Assembly: GCF_019711435.1 (NCBI RefSeq)
Contig: NZ_JAIGNK010000001.1
Span: 682,001-746,000, forward strand
From: Qipengyuania polymorpha
Lineage (GTDB): Bacteria; Pseudomonadota; Alphaproteobacteria; Sphingomonadales; Sphingomonadaceae
Reading direction: 5' to 3'
Length of the DNA: 64,000 nucleotides
A program made the translations under genes and the position numbers. Shown piece after piece: positions 25,708 to 35,388 of the stretch (positions are counted from its first letter, which is position 1; every line of letters starts with the position of its first letter). Under the pieces are notes generated by a model. That model saw nothing but the letters and a program-made list of their open reading frames with translations. It was not told the origin of the DNA and did not search any database.

Positions 25708-27863
25708 GCGACTTTCTCCTCGAACTTCGCAGCGAAGAAATCCCTGCCCGCATGCAGGCGGGCGCGCGCGCCGAACTCGAAAAGCTGTTCCGCCGCGAGA
25801 TGGATACCGCCGGTGTCACGACGGGCGAGATCACCGTCTGGTCGACGCCGCGTCGGCTTGCGCTGATTGCACGCGACCTTCCCGAAGCAACCGAGGCTGT
25901 CAGCGAGGAACTGAAGGGCCCGCCAGTCGGCGCGCCCGACCAGGCCATCGATGGTTTTTGCCGCAAGGCCGGTGTCGAAAAGGGCGATCTCGAAACACGC
26001 GACGTCAAGGGCAGGGCGACCTACTTCGCCGTGAAGAACGTGCCCGGCCGCGCGACAAAGGACCTGCTCGCCGAGGCCATCCCCGCGATCATCCGCGACT
26101 TCAGCTGGCCGAAGTCCATGCGCTGGGGAGCTGCCTCGATTTCTACCGAGAGCCTGCGCTGGGTTCGCCCGCTCTCGGGCATCGTCGCTCTGCTGGGTGA
26201 CGATGTGGTCGAATGCGAGGTGCACGGCGTCACCTCCGGCTCGGTCACTCTGGGCCACCGCTTCCATCATTCGGGCGACATCACCATCGGCAATGCTGCC
26301 GACTACGCGGTGAAGTTGCGCGCAGGTCACGTCATCGTCGACCATGAAGAGCGCCAGGACCTCATCCGCTCGGGCGCATCCAAGGTCGCCTCCGAAGCCG
26401 GTCTCAAGCTGGTCGAGGACGAGGGCCTCGTCATCGAGAACGCGGGCCTCACCGAATGGCCCGTGCCGCTGCTCGGTCGCTTCGAGGAGGATTTCCTCGA
26501 GGTCCCGCCCGAGACGATCCAGCTCACCGCACGCGTGAACCAGAAATATTTCGTCTGCGAGGACGAGGCTGGTGAACTCGCCAATGCCTTCATCTGCACC
26601 GCCAATATCGAAGCGGAAGACGGCGGCGCACGCGTGGTCGACGGCAACCGCAAGGTCCTCGCCGCGCGCCTCTCCGACGCGCGCTTCTTCTGGGATGTCG
26701 ACCGCAAGAAGACCCTCGCCGAGCATGCCAAGGGTCTCGAGCGCATCACTTTCCACGAGAAGCTGGGCACGGTCGCCGACAAGGTCGACCGCGTCGCGAA
26801 GCTCGCCGACTGGCTGGTTTTCGACGCCAAGGCTCCGAACGGCGACCACAAGCTCGCGCGGCAGGCTGCCGAACTTTCGAAAGCCGACCTCGTTACCGAG
26901 ATGGTCGGCGAATTCCCCGAATTGCAGGGCCTCATGGGCGGCTATTACGCCAAGGCGGAAGGTCTTCCGGTCGAAGTTTCCGACGCAATCCGCGACCATT
27001 ACAAACCTGTCGGTGCAAGCGACGAAGTTCCGACTGCACCGACGACGGTTGCGGTCAGCCTTGCCGACAAGCTCGACAACCTCCTCAGTTTCTTCCGCAT
27101 CGGCATCCTGCCGACAGGCTCGAAGGACCCCTTCGCGCTTCGCCGCGCCGCGCTCGGCTATTTGCGACTGGTGCAGGCGAACGGCCTCAAGCTGGAACTT
27201 GACCAGGTCGTCCACGCATGGGCGAGCCAACGGGTCGCAGGCCTGCCCGAGAAACTCGGCGAGTTCCTGCTAGACCGTCTCGCCGTGCAGCTTCGCGATG
27301 AAGGCGTGCGCCATGACTATATCCAGGCATCGCGCAGCTGGCAGGGCCGACCCGACATGCGCGTCGATCGCGTCGAGAGCAGGGCGAGGGCGCTGACCGC
27401 ATTCCTTGGCACCGAAGATGGCGCCAACCTCCTCGCGGGCTACAAGCGCGCCGCCAATATCCTCAAGAAGGAGGACTGGCACGGCGCCGAGGGCGAAATC
27501 GCCCGTACCGGCGAGGAAGATCCGCTCAGCCAGGTCGACGATCCCGATATGCGCGCCGTCATCGATGCCAAGATGTCCGAGCGTCACGCCAAAGAGCTTT
27601 CCTACCCGCCCGAGCCTGCCGAGAAGGCACTGATGGATGCGCTTGCGACATCGGAACCGGCAGCGGCCAGGGCCATTGAAGCGGAAGACTTCTCTGCCGC
27701 GATGGCGGCGCTGGCCGCGCTTCGCGGGCCTATCGACCGTTTCTTCGATGAAGTGACGGTAAATGCAGAAGAAGAAAACAAGCGGGCACATCGTCTCGAC
27801 CTGCTTGCAGCATTCCGTGCTGCAGTGCACAAAGTGGCCGACTTCAGCCGTATCGAGGGCTGA
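25704..27863 (+). CDS. glyS: Glycyl-tRNA synthetase beta subunit
   Basis: A 719-aa subunit that recognises tRNA-Gly. The N-terminus [18 protein letters not shown] is family-typical; HD-domain-like and C-terminal anticodon-binding regions follow (PSRRAALG-like [14 protein letters not shown] at about 475-488). The start at 25704 overlaps the glyQ stop (ATGA), so the two are coupled; an in-frame extension to 25674 lies inside glyQ. Length is normal. Confidence 0.97.
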   Translation: MSDFLLELRSEEIPARMQAGARAELEKLFRREMDTAGVTTGEITVWSTPRRLALIARDLPEATEAVSEELKGPPVGAPDQAIDGFCRKAGVEKGDLETRDVKGRATYFAVKNVPGRATKDLLAEAIPAIIRDFSWPKSMRWGAASISTESLRWVRPLSGIVALLGDDVVECEVHGVTSGSVTLGHRFHHSGDITIGNAADYAVKLRAGHVIVDHEERQDLIRSGASKVASEAGLKLVEDEGLVIENAGLTEWPVPLLGRFEEDFLEVPPETIQLTARVNQKYFVCEDEAGELANAFICTANIEAEDGGARVVDGNRKVLAARLSDARFFWDVDRKKTLAEHAKGLERITFHEKLGTVADKVDRVAKLADWLVFDAKAPNGDHKLARQAAELSKADLVTEMVGEFPELQGLMGGYYAKAEGLPVEVSDAIRDHYKPVGASDEVPTAPTTVAVSLADKLDNLLSFFRIGILPTGSKDPFALRRAALGYLRLVQANGLKLELDQVVHAWASQRVAGLPEKLGEFLLDRLAVQLRDEGVRHDYIQASRSWQGRPDMRVDRVESRARALTAFLGTEDGANLLAGYKRAANILKKEDWHGAEGEIARTGEEDPLSQVDDPDMRAVIDAKMSERHAKELSYPPEPAEKALMDALATSEPAAARAIEAEDFSAAMAALAALRGPIDRFFDEVTVNAEEENKRAHRLDLLAAFRAAVHKVADFSRIEG

Positions 27864-27920
27864 CGAACATTACCCGCATGGACCGTGTTCCATGTGTTCC
27901 AAGCTGTAGGGATTGCCTTG

Positions 27921-30587
27921 ATGAGTAACGATACTGTCTTCACCTTCGGCGGCGATGCTCCGCATACGAATGCCCGGCAGAAGGACAAGACAGTCACCGG
28001 CGGCAAGGGCGCAAACCTTGCCGAAATGGCGAGCATCGGCCTGCCGGTACCTCCCGGCTTCACCATCGCGACCGAGGAATGCCTGAAGTACCTCGCCGGC
28101 GGCAGCGACTTCTCCGAAAAGCTGCGCAGTGACGTGATGGCCGCGCTGGCCCATGTCGAGAAGACCGTGGGCAAGGGCTTCGGTGATGCTTCCGATCCGC
28201 TGCTCGTTTCGGTCCGCTCGGGCGCGGCGGTTTCGATGCCGGGCATGATGGACACCGTGCTCAACCTCGGCCTCAACGACGAGACGGTGCAGGGCCTTGC
28301 GAACACATCGGGCGACGAACGCTTCGCCTGGGATAGCTACCGCCGCTTCATCCAGATGTATGGCGATGTCGTTCTCGGCGTGGACCACGGATTGTTCGAG
28401 GAAGCGCTCGAAATCGCCAAGGAAGACAATGGCTATTACGCCGACACCGAACTGAGCGCCGAGGAATGGAAGACGCTCGTCGCCGAGTACAAGTCCATCG
28501 TCGAAATGGAACTGGGCAAGCCGTTCCCGCAGGACCCGGTCGAGCAACTCTGGGGTGCCATCAGCGCGGTCTTCGACAGTTGGGATACGGAACGCGCAAA
28601 GATTTACCGCCGCCTCAACGACATTCCGCATGACATGGGCACGGCGGTCAATGTGCAGGCGATGGTCTTCGGTAACATGGGCGACACCAGCGCCACGGGC
28701 GTGGCCTTCACCCGCGACCCCTCGACCGGCGAGAAGGCCTATTACGGCGAATGGCTGGTCAACGCGCAGGGCGAGGACGTCGTTGCAGGCATTCGCACGC
28801 CGCAATACCTGACGAAGGCTGCGCGCGAGGCGGCAGGAGCCGACAAGCCGAGCATGGAAGAAGCCATGCCCGAGGCTTTCAGCGAGCTCGCGCATCTCTT
28901 CGACCTGCTCGAAAAGCACTATAAGGACATGCAGGACATCGAATTCACCGTGCAGCAGGGCAAGCTGTGGCTGCTCCAGACGCGCAATGGCAAGCGCACC
29001 GCGAAAGCTGCGCTCAAGCTGGCGGTCGACATGGTGGGCGAAGGCCTCATCGACGAGAAGACGGCCATCCTGCGCGTCGACCCGATGGCGCTTGACCAGT
29101 TGCTCCACCCGACGCTCGATCCCGATGCGCCGCGCGATGTTCTGACCACCGGCCTGCCTGCCTCACCCGGCGCGGCGAGCGGCAAGATCGTGCTCGATGC
29201 CGATACGGCGGAACTCTGGGCAGGGCGGGGCGAGAAGGTTATCCTCGTTCGTGTCGAGACCAGCCCGGAGGACATTCACGGCATGCACGCCGCCACGGGC
29301 ATTCTCACCGCGCGAGGCGGGATGACGAGCCACGCGGCGGTTGTGGCTCGCGGCATGGGGCGCCCGTGCGTTTCGGGCGCATCGCAAGTCTCGATTGCAA
29401 GGGAGGGGCGCACTCTCACCATCGGCAATCGCGAGCTGAAAGAGGGCGACACCATCACGCTTGACGGCGGCAATGGCCAGGTCATGGCGGGTGAGGTCGC
29501 GACCATCGAACCGGAACTCGCAGGCGACTTCGGCACGCTGATGGACTGGGCCGACAAGCACCGCCGCATGCGTGTCCGCACCAATGCCGAAACCGAGACG
29601 GACTGCCGCATGGCGCGCCAGTTCGGCGCGGAGGGCATCGGCCTTTGCCGCACCGAGCACATGTTCTTCGACGCCGACCGCATCAGCGCCGTACGCCAGA
29701 TGATTCTCGCCGACAGCGAGGCTGGCCGCCGCGATGCGCTCGCCAAGCTGCTGCCCGAACAGCGCGCCGATTTCGTCAAGATTTTCGAGGTGATGACGGG
29801 CCTGCCGTGCACCATCCGACTGCTCGACCCGCCGCTGCACGAATTCCTGCCGCATGGCGATGCCGAGTTCGAGGAGTTGGCTACCGCAACTGGCAAGAGC
29901 GTCGAGCAGTTGAAGCGCCGCGCGGGCGAACTGCACGAATTCAATCCCATGCTCGGCCACCGCGGATGCCGTCTCGGCATTACCTATCCCGAGATTTACG
30001 AGATGCAGGCGCGCGCCATCTTCGAGGCGGCGTGCGAAGTGGCGAAGTCGAGCGGTGAAGCGCCTGTGCCCGAAGTGATGATCCCGCTGGTCGCGACACG
30101 CCGCGAGCTCGAAATGCTCAAAGCCGTGGTGGACCGTGCTGCCGAGGAAGCCTTCGCTTCATCGGGCTGTAAGGTCGAATACCTAGTCGGCACGATGATC
30201 GAATTGCCGCGCGCAGCCCTGATGGCGGGCGAGATTGCCGAAGTGGGCGAGTTCTTCAGTTTCGGCACCAACGACCTTACGCAGACGACGCTCGGTGTCA
30301 GCCGCGACGATGCTGGCCGCTTCCTCACCGACTATGTCGACAAGGGAATCTTCGCGCGCGACCCCTTCGTCAGCCTCGATATCGACGGGGTGGGGCAGCT
30401 GGTCGAACTCGCCGCCGAACGCGGCCGCAAGACCCGCAGCGACATCAAGCTCGGCATCTGCGGAGAACATGGCGGCGACCCGGCCAGCATCGCCTTTTGT
30501 GAGCAGACCGGTCTCGATTATGTCAGCGCCTCGCCCTACCGCGTACCAATTGCCCGGCTTGCGGCAGCGCAGGCCAGCCTTCGTTAG
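27921..30587 (+). CDS. ppdK: Pyruvate, phosphate dikinase
   Basis: An 888-aa enzyme converting pyruvate, ATP and phosphate to PEP, AMP and PPi (reversible), cytoplasmic. The ATP-grasp half begins TVTGGKGANLAEMASIG and has SVRSGAAVSMPGMMDTVLNLG. The phosphohistidine domain shows GGMTSHAAVVARGMGRPC with the catalytic His. The C-terminal TIM barrel ends with CGEHGGDPASIAFC, whose Cys is the pyruvate-site acid. The start is ATG 27921. It lies 57 bp after glyS and overlaps the convergent methyltransferase gene by 4 bp. Confidence 0.97.
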   Translation: MSNDTVFTFGGDAPHTNARQKDKTVTGGKGANLAEMASIGLPVPPGFTIATEECLKYLAGGSDFSEKLRSDVMAALAHVEKTVGKGFGDASDPLLVSVRSGAAVSMPGMMDTVLNLGLNDETVQGLANTSGDERFAWDSYRRFIQMYGDVVLGVDHGLFEEALEIAKEDNGYYADTELSAEEWKTLVAEYKSIVEMELGKPFPQDPVEQLWGAISAVFDSWDTERAKIYRRLNDIPHDMGTAVNVQAMVFGNMGDTSATGVAFTRDPSTGEKAYYGEWLVNAQGEDVVAGIRTPQYLTKAAREAAGADKPSMEEAMPEAFSELAHLFDLLEKHYKDMQDIEFTVQQGKLWLLQTRNGKRTAKAALKLAVDMVGEGLIDEKTAILRVDPMALDQLLHPTLDPDAPRDVLTTGLPASPGAASGKIVLDADTAELWAGRGEKVILVRVETSPEDIHGMHAATGILTARGGMTSHAAVVARGMGRPCVSGASQVSIAREGRTLTIGNRELKEGDTITLDGGNGQVMAGEVATIEPELAGDFGTLMDWADKHRRMRVRTNAETETDCRMARQFGAEGIGLCRTEHMFFDADRISAVRQMILADSEAGRRDALAKLLPEQRADFVKIFEVMTGLPCTIRLLDPPLHEFLPHGDAEFEELATATGKSVEQLKRRAGELHEFNPMLGHRGCRLGITYPEIYEMQARAIFEAACEVAKSSGEAPVPEVMIPLVATRRELEMLKAVVDRAAEEAFASSGCKVEYLVGTMIELPRAALMAGEIAEVGEFFSFGTNDLTQTTLGVSRDDAGRFLTDYVDKGIFARDPFVSLDIDGVGQLVELAAERGRKTRSDIKLGICGEHGGDPASIAFCEQTGLDYVSASPYRVPIARLAAAQASLR

Positions 30588-31342
30588 TCTTTCCAGCCTG
30601 TTAAGGTAAGAATCTCGAAGCTTTCGACCGTCCGACCCTTGTCATTCGCGCTTGCAAGAAAGGCGTCGCGCGCCCGCTGCAACGCGGCTTTCCCGAGCGG
30701 CGGTGCACCGCTCGAAAGGCTCGAAGTCAACGCCTGGTCGCGCAAGTCCGACACCAGCCGGTCGAGCGATTTGTAGGCGACCTCCAGGCTCCGGCTATCG
30801 ACCACCTGACGCTTGAACAGCGCCCGCTGCATCAGAGCCGAGGCGGCTGCGTTGTCGACCAGCGGATGCATCCGCGCCGCGGGCCTGTCGGGCTCCGCCG
30901 CAATCATCGCGCGGCGCAAATTCGCAAGGCTGCCAGCACCAATCAGCGAGGCAATCAGCATACCGCCCTCGTTCAGTGCCGAGCGAAGGTGGAGCAGAGC
31001 CCCGGGAAGATCGTTCACCCTTCCGAGCGATGCGAGGCTGACGATGAGGTCGTAAGGGCCGTCACCGAGAGGCTTCTCCTCATCAAGCGTGCGGACATTT
31101 TCCTCGTCCACTACCGAGCCGCGGCCACGCAGCGAAAGCGCCAGCGTGCCGGTCCAGTCACCGACGACGAGCACACGGGCAGGCTCGAACCGCATGAACT
31201 CGAGCCGGTCGAGCACATCCTCGACCATGTCGTCGAGCACATAGCGGGCGGCATCGCGCTGCGACTGGCGGACCAGCGCGCGCCGATAGCCAGCCTTGCG
31301 GCGCTCGCGGCTGAAGATGCGGGGTGGGGCCTTGGTTTCCAT
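30584..31342 (-). CDS. SAM-dependent methyltransferase, BioC/NDUFAF5-like
   Basis: A 252-aa protein starting METKAPPRIFSRERRKAGYRRA, a segment typical of the family. The methyltransferase core has VLVVGDWTGTLALSLRGRG as a degenerate motif I, DLIVSLASLGRVNDLPGAL as motif post-II, and a C-terminal half like BioC/NDUFAF5. The glycine-rich SAM loop (GDWTGTL) departs from the usual GxGxG, so activity or substrate is uncertain. ATG 31342 is favoured because upstream candidates overlap the divergent comF start. It faces comF across a short gap and converges on ppdK. Confidence 0.8.
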   Translation of the reverse strand: METKAPPRIFSRERRKAGYRRALVRQSQRDAARYVLDDMVEDVLDRLEFMRFEPARVLVVGDWTGTLALSLRGRGSVVDEENVRTLDEEKPLGDGPYDLIVSLASLGRVNDLPGALLHLRSALNEGGMLIASLIGAGSLANLRRAMIAAEPDRPAARMHPLVDNAAASALMQRALFKRQVVDSRSLEVAYKSLDRLVSDLRDQALTSSLSSGAPPLGKAALQRARDAFLASANDKGRTVESFEILTLTGWKD

Positions 31343-31409
31343 TGCCGATTCCATTGCGGGCGCAGATGCCGCGCTTGCATCGCCCATGCAACCCGTGCAG
31401 CAAGTTCCT

Positions 31410-32171
31410 ATGGGGAGAGTAACCACATTGCGGCGTGCGATCGGGGAAGGCGTCGCGCCACTGGTGGACCTCGTCTATCCCCCTCGCTGTCCGGCATGCG
31501 GTGAAGGTATCGGGGAGCAAGGCGGCCTCTGCGTGGATTGCTGGAACGACCTCGCGATACCCGGTGACCCCAGCTGCGCCTTGTGCCAGCGACCTTTCGG
31601 CGAGAGCGGCCCGGACGAAGGCTCCATCTGCGCGCCATGCCTCGGCAGCCCACCCGTCCATGACGGAATTGCGGCAGGCACGCTTTACACCGACACTTCG
31701 CGCAAGCTGGTCCTCGCTCTCAAGCATGGCCGCCGCATCGCGCTGGCACCCTTGCTTGCGAGACTGATTGCCGCGCGAATCCCACAAGCTGAGGATGAGC
31801 GGCTCATCATTCCCGTCCCTCTGCACCGTTGGCGGTTGTGGCATCGCGGCTTCAACCAGGCTGCGCTCCTTGCTGGCGAATTGGCCAAAGCGGGCTGCGG
31901 CACATTGATGGTCGACGGCCTCAGGCGGACCAAACGCACTCCTAGCCTTGGCGGAATGGGGGCGAAGGCAAGGGCGAGGGCGCTCGCGGGAGCCATCGCT
32001 GTGAGCTGGGCGGACAGCGTCAAAGGCCGACACATCCTGCTGGTCGACGACGTGCTGACCAGCGGAGCGACCAGCACAGCCTGCGTAAAGGCCCTCAAGC
32101 GCGCCGGCGCGAAAACGGTCGTCATTGCCTGCTTCGCCCGTGTGCTCGACGAAGCGCGCGTCCACACCTGA
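31410..32171 (+). CDS. comF: ComF-family phosphoribosyltransferase-like protein
   Basis: A 253-aa protein. The N-terminal part has zinc-finger-like Cys pairs (PRCPACGEGI, CVDCW, CALCQRPF, CAPCLG) and the C-terminal part a PRTase domain with HILLVDDVLTSGATSTACV, the PRPP-binding loop. Homologues take part in DNA uptake or recombination; the biochemical reaction is not settled. The start is uncertain: ATG 31386 or 31410 both lack a ribosome site, whereas TTG 31428 follows GGGGAGAG at 8 nt and gives a 247-aa protein that still includes all domains. Confidence 0.88.
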   Translation: MGRVTTLRRAIGEGVAPLVDLVYPPRCPACGEGIGEQGGLCVDCWNDLAIPGDPSCALCQRPFGESGPDEGSICAPCLGSPPVHDGIAAGTLYTDTSRKLVLALKHGRRIALAPLLARLIAARIPQAEDERLIIPVPLHRWRLWHRGFNQAALLAGELAKAGCGTLMVDGLRRTKRTPSLGGMGAKARARALAGAIAVSWADSVKGRHILLVDDVLTSGATSTACVKALKRAGAKTVVIACFARVLDEARVHT

Positions 32172-32206
32172 AAAACGAAACGCCCGGAGTCCGAAAACCC
32201 CGGGCG
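32171..32206 (-). terminator. Intrinsic terminator on the minus strand
   Basis: CGCCCGG (32181-32187) and CCGGGCG (32200-32206) form a perfect 7-bp stem with a 12-nt loop. On the minus strand it is followed by TTTCGTTTTT. No protein gene precedes it on that strand, which points to an RNA gene upstream. Confidence 0.7.
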
Positions 32207-32396
32207 CCACGTGACGAAATACACCGGACCCGTCTTGCGACTTGGTGCAGCCCCCCAGCATGCACGCTCGGTCCTATCCCTCATCGTTACCGGATGCGCC
32301 GCATATAAACCCCCATGCGGCTGCGGATCCGGGACCCCCTGAACCTGGCGCTCTGCTGGCACCGTTGCTCCGGTGGGCAGGCCTCACATTGCCTGC
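32171..32396 (-). ncRNA. Candidate structured non-coding RNA, unidentified
   Basis: About 226 nt between comF and hisI have no convincing ORF but a full transcription unit on the minus strand: a promoter at 32403-32431, dense stems and an intrinsic terminator (32171-32206). Stems include GCAGGC/GCCTGC (32377-32396), CACCG/CGGTG (32360-32375), CCGCAT/ATGCGG nested within CCGGAT/ATCCGG (32290-32332) and GGTCC/GGACC outside them. The size would suit a 6S-like RNA, and the plus strand holds a string, GCATGCACGCTCGGTCC, that recalls part of 6S, but the strand disagrees and no identification is made. No tRNA-like end, SRP GGAA/AGCAGC core or RNase P signature was found. Confidence 0.45.
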
Positions 32397-32402
32397 GGGT
32401 CG

Positions 32403-32431
32403 ATACATCACCCAAAAAAGCCGTTCATCAA
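32403..32431 (-). promoter_or_regulatory. Predicted promoter of the candidate ncRNA
   Basis: On the minus strand TTGATG (32426-32431) and ATGTAT (32403-32408, preceded by TG as an extended -10) are separated by exactly 17 bp. The expected start site, about 32396, coincides with the first base of the GCAGGC hairpin. Confidence 0.4.
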
Positions 32432-32521
32432 AACGACAAGTGCGGTTAGTGTCGATTTTGGACAACCCTTGTGGCGGTCCTGCAACATCCTGTCGTAAAT
32501 TTACAATTTTCCGGAGCAATC

Positions 32522-32896
32522 GTGTCCCCCGCAGATAGTACACGCGAAACCGGCACCACATTCCTGCCGAAATTCGACGAGAAGGGACTGCTCAGCGCGG
32601 TCGTTCAGGATGTCGAAACGGGCCGCATCCTGATGGTCGCCTTCATGGATGCCGAAGCCATCGAGGCGACCCAAGAGACCGGCATTGCACACTTTCACTC
32701 CCGTTCGCGCGGCAAGCTTTGGAAGAAGGGCGAGACCAGCGGCAACGTGCTGCGGGTAGAGGAAATCCTCGTCGATTGCGACCAGGACGCTTTGGTCCTG
32801 CGCTGTCGGCCCGCGGGACCCACGTGCCACACCGGCGCGACGAGCTGTTTCTATCGCAAGCTGGAAAAGGGCGTTCTCCAACCCGTCAAGCCTTGA
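32522..32896 (+). CDS. hisI: Phosphoribosyl-AMP cyclohydrolase
   Basis: A 124-aa enzyme of step three of histidine biosynthesis, opening the adenine ring of PR-AMP. The metal-site motifs are present: [20 protein letters not shown] and GATSCFYR, giving the Asp and Cys ligands for Mg and Zn. GTG 32522 (VSPADSTRE) with GGAG 6 nt upstream is preferred; an in-frame GTG at 32471 would add 17 residues absent from typical HisI. It stands alone here, away from other his genes, as is common in this group where hisI and hisE are separate. Confidence 0.95.
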   Translation: MSPADSTRETGTTFLPKFDEKGLLSAVVQDVETGRILMVAFMDAEAIEATQETGIAHFHSRSRGKLWKKGETSGNVLRVEEILVDCDQDALVLRCRPAGPTCHTGATSCFYRKLEKGVLQPVKP

Positions 32897-32921
32897 CGCT
32901 TACGTAAACGTTGGGTTAGAA
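32893..32921 (+). promoter_or_regulatory. MerR-type promoter with a palindromic operator
   Basis: TTGACG (32893-32898) and TTAGAA (32916-32921) are 17 bp apart. Between and around them is the palindrome ACGCTTACGTAAACGT (32896-32911), one mismatch from perfect, as expected for a dimeric MerR protein. The -35 overlaps the end of hisI, and the expected start site falls next to the merR ATG, so the transcript may be leaderless. Confidence 0.5.
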
Positions 32922-32928
32922 GGCGGGC

Positions 32929-33372
32929 ATGACCCAGCCTCTACCCAATGCTGACAACGACCGCCGCCATGCAGGCGCGCATCTCGACCGGCCCGACAAG
33001 CTCGACCGCGAACAATTCTCGATCTCGGACCTCACCAGCGAGTTCGACTGCACCGCCCGCGCGCTTCGTTTCTACGAGGACGAAGGTCTGATTGCGCCCT
33101 CGCGTGTCGGCCTGACCCGCATCTATTCCAAGCGCGACCGTGCGCGTCTCGCCTGGATCATGCGCGCCAAGAACGTCGGGTTCTCGCTCACCGAAATCCG
33201 CGAGATGATCGACCTTTACGACCTCGACGACGGCCGTGCCGAACAGCGCCGCGTGACGCTGGAAAAGTGCCGCAAGCACGTCGCCAAGCTGAAGGCCCAG
33301 CGCGCCGACATCGATAGTTCGATCAAGGAACTGACCGAGTTCATTTCGCTCGTCGAAGAACAGGTCGACTGA
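32929..33372 (+). CDS. MerR-family transcriptional regulator
   Basis: A 147-aa regulator. The N-terminal ~30 residues are polar and unstructured. The MerR winged helix follows: FSISDLTSEFDCTARALRFYEDEGLIAP and RIYSKRDRARLAWIMRAKNVGFSLTEI. A C-terminal coiled coil (about residues 110-145) mediates dimerisation. There is no Cys cluster, so it does not sense metals; the type resembles LiuR-like regulators of acyl-CoA or branched-chain catabolism. The acyl-CoA dehydrogenase gene 54 bp downstream is the obvious target, and a palindromic site upstream suggests autoregulation. Confidence 0.9.
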   Translation: MTQPLPNADNDRRHAGAHLDRPDKLDREQFSISDLTSEFDCTARALRFYEDEGLIAPSRVGLTRIYSKRDRARLAWIMRAKNVGFSLTEIREMIDLYDLDDGRAEQRRVTLEKCRKHVAKLKAQRADIDSSIKELTEFISLVEEQVD

Positions 33373-33425
33373 ATTTCTTCCCGGCGAGACACCGCCTGAA
33401 AATCAATCTCTCCCAAGGACAAACA

Positions 33426-35231
33426 ATGCCCACCTATACCGCACCCACCCGCGACACCCGCTTCATCATCAACGAGGTCCTCGACCTTGCCGCCTACAAC
33501 AACCTCCCCGGTTTCGAGATGGCTACCGAGGATGTGACCGAGGCGGTCATCAACGAAGGCGGCAAGTTCTGCGCCGAGGTTCTCGCGCCGCTCAACCGTA
33601 TCGGTGACGAGCATGGCTGCGTGCGCAACGACGACGGTTCGGTCACCACGCCCCCGGGGTTCAAGGAAGCCTTCGACCAGTTCCGCGAGGCGGGCTGGGG
33701 CACGATCTCGGCCGACGAGAACTACGGCGGGCAGGGCATGCCGCATGTCCTCGGCTTCGTGATGGAAGAGTTCATCTCCAGCGCCAACCAGTCCTTCGGC
33801 ATGTACCCCGGCCTCACCAATGGCGCGATTTCGGCGCTGATGGCCAAGGGCTCGCAGGAACAGAAGGACATGTACCTGCCGAAGATGATTTCCAACGAGT
33901 GGACCGGCACGATGAACCTGACCGAGCCGCATTGCGGCACGGACCTCGGCATGATTCGCACCAAGGCCGAACCGCAGGGCGACGGCAGCTACTCCATCAC
34001 CGGCACCAAGATATTCATCTCCGCCGGCGAGCATGACATGGCGGAAAACATCATCCACCTCGTCCTTGCGAAAACCCCGGGCGCGCCCGACAGCACCAAG
34101 GGCATCTCGCTCTTCGTCGTGCCCAAGTTCCTCGTCAACGAGGACGGTTCGCTGGGCGAGCGCAACGGCGTGATGTGCGGCTCCATCGAGGAGAAGATGG
34201 GGATCCACGGCAACTCGACCTGCGTGCTCAACTATGACGGTGCCAAGGGCTGGATGGTCGGCGAGGAGAACAAGGGTCTCGCCGCCATGTTCATCATGAT
34301 GAACGCCGCGCGTCTCGGCGTCGGCATCCAGGGCCTGAGCCAGGCCGAGGTCGCCTACCAGAATGCTGTCGCCTATGCGCTCGACCGCCGCCAGGGCCGC
34401 GCGCTCACCGGCCCGGCAGAGCCCGAGGCACAGGCCGACCCCATCTTCGTCCACCCCGATGTTCGCCGCATGCTGATGGATGCCAAGGCCTTTACCGAAG
34501 GCATGCGCGCGCTTGCCCTGTGGGGCGGCCTGCTGGTCGACCTCACCCACAAGGCGCAGACCGAGGAAGAGCGCGAGGAAGCCGACATGCTGCTCGGCCT
34601 GATGACCCCGGTCATCAAGGGCTACGGCACCGACAAGGGCTATGAAGTCGCCACCAACATGCAGCAGGTCTTCGGCGGCCATGGCTACATCGAGGAATGG
34701 GGCATGAGCCAGTTCGTCCGCGATGCCCGCATCGCCCAGATTTACGAAGGCACCAACGGCGTGCAGGCTATGGACCTTTGCGGCCGCAAGCTGGCCCAGA
34801 AGGGCGGCGCTGCCGTGCAGGCCTTCTTCAAGCACGTGGGCGAGGAAATCGCCGCGGCCAAGGAAGTCGATGAGCTCAAGGACATGGCCGAGGCGCTCGA
34901 AAAGGCGCTGGGCCAGCAGCAGGCATCGACCATGTGGTTCATGCAGAACGCGATGCAGAACCCCAACCACCTCGGTGCCGGCGCGCATCACTACATGCAC
35001 ATCATGGGCATCGTGACGCTCGGCCTGATGTGGCTCAAGATGGCCAAGGTCGCCGCATGGAAGCTCGCCGACGCGGGCGACGACAAGGCGTTCTACGAAC
35101 AGAAACTCGCCACCGCGCGCTATTACATGGACCGCTACCTGCCCGATGCCGGTGCGCTGCGTCGCAAACTGGAAGCGGGCAGCGACAGCCTGATGGCGCT
35201 GGGCGAAGAGGCCTTCCAGACGGCAGCGTAA
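33426..35231 (+). CDS. Acyl-CoA dehydrogenase, long form (DmdC/FadE-like)
   Basis: A 601-aa FAD enzyme that oxidises acyl-CoA to 2-enoyl-CoA. Landmarks: the AidB/DmdC-like N-terminus (TRDTRFIINEVLDLAAYNNL), MNLTEPHCGTDLGMIRTKA and TGTKIFISAGEHDM in the FAD/substrate region, FGGHGYIEEWGMSQFVRD and IAQIYEGTNGVQAMDL near the active site, then a C-terminal helical extension (residues ~470-600) typical of the ~600-aa class. AAGGA precedes ATG 33426. It follows the MerR gene, consistent with a regulator-target pair. Confidence 0.95.
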   Translation: MPTYTAPTRDTRFIINEVLDLAAYNNLPGFEMATEDVTEAVINEGGKFCAEVLAPLNRIGDEHGCVRNDDGSVTTPPGFKEAFDQFREAGWGTISADENYGGQGMPHVLGFVMEEFISSANQSFGMYPGLTNGAISALMAKGSQEQKDMYLPKMISNEWTGTMNLTEPHCGTDLGMIRTKAEPQGDGSYSITGTKIFISAGEHDMAENIIHLVLAKTPGAPDSTKGISLFVVPKFLVNEDGSLGERNGVMCGSIEEKMGIHGNSTCVLNYDGAKGWMVGEENKGLAAMFIMMNAARLGVGIQGLSQAEVAYQNAVAYALDRRQGRALTGPAEPEAQADPIFVHPDVRRMLMDAKAFTEGMRALALWGGLLVDLTHKAQTEEEREEADMLLGLMTPVIKGYGTDKGYEVATNMQQVFGGHGYIEEWGMSQFVRDARIAQIYEGTNGVQAMDLCGRKLAQKGGAAVQAFFKHVGEEIAAAKEVDELKDMAEALEKALGQQQASTMWFMQNAMQNPNHLGAGAHHYMHIMGIVTLGLMWLKMAKVAAWKLADAGDDKAFYEQKLATARYYMDRYLPDAGALRRKLEAGSDSLMALGEEAFQTAA

Positions 35232-35388
35232 GCCCGAGTCGCAGCGTCACGCTGGGACTTTAGTTGATGAAACACATGCGCGGGGTGCCTCTTCCATAGG
35301 GTGCCCTGCGTTTTGCCGTGATATTCAGGATTGAAAGAGCCGATGCGAGGTTAGCAGCGGCGAGGGCTGTAGGAAAATGCCTTGAGCG

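Noticed and set aside
32220-32290. 6S or SRP RNA in the same gap
   Set aside because: A 6S-like string lies on the plus strand while promoter and terminator are on the minus strand; the SRP GGAA/AGCAGC core is absent.
32171-32396. Reading the comF-hisI gap as tmRNA, because the minus strand contains GGTAACGATGAGGGATAG (G-N-D-E-G-stop)
   Set aside because: The tag is too short and unlike alphaproteobacterial tags, and there is no TTCGA T-loop or CCA acceptor.
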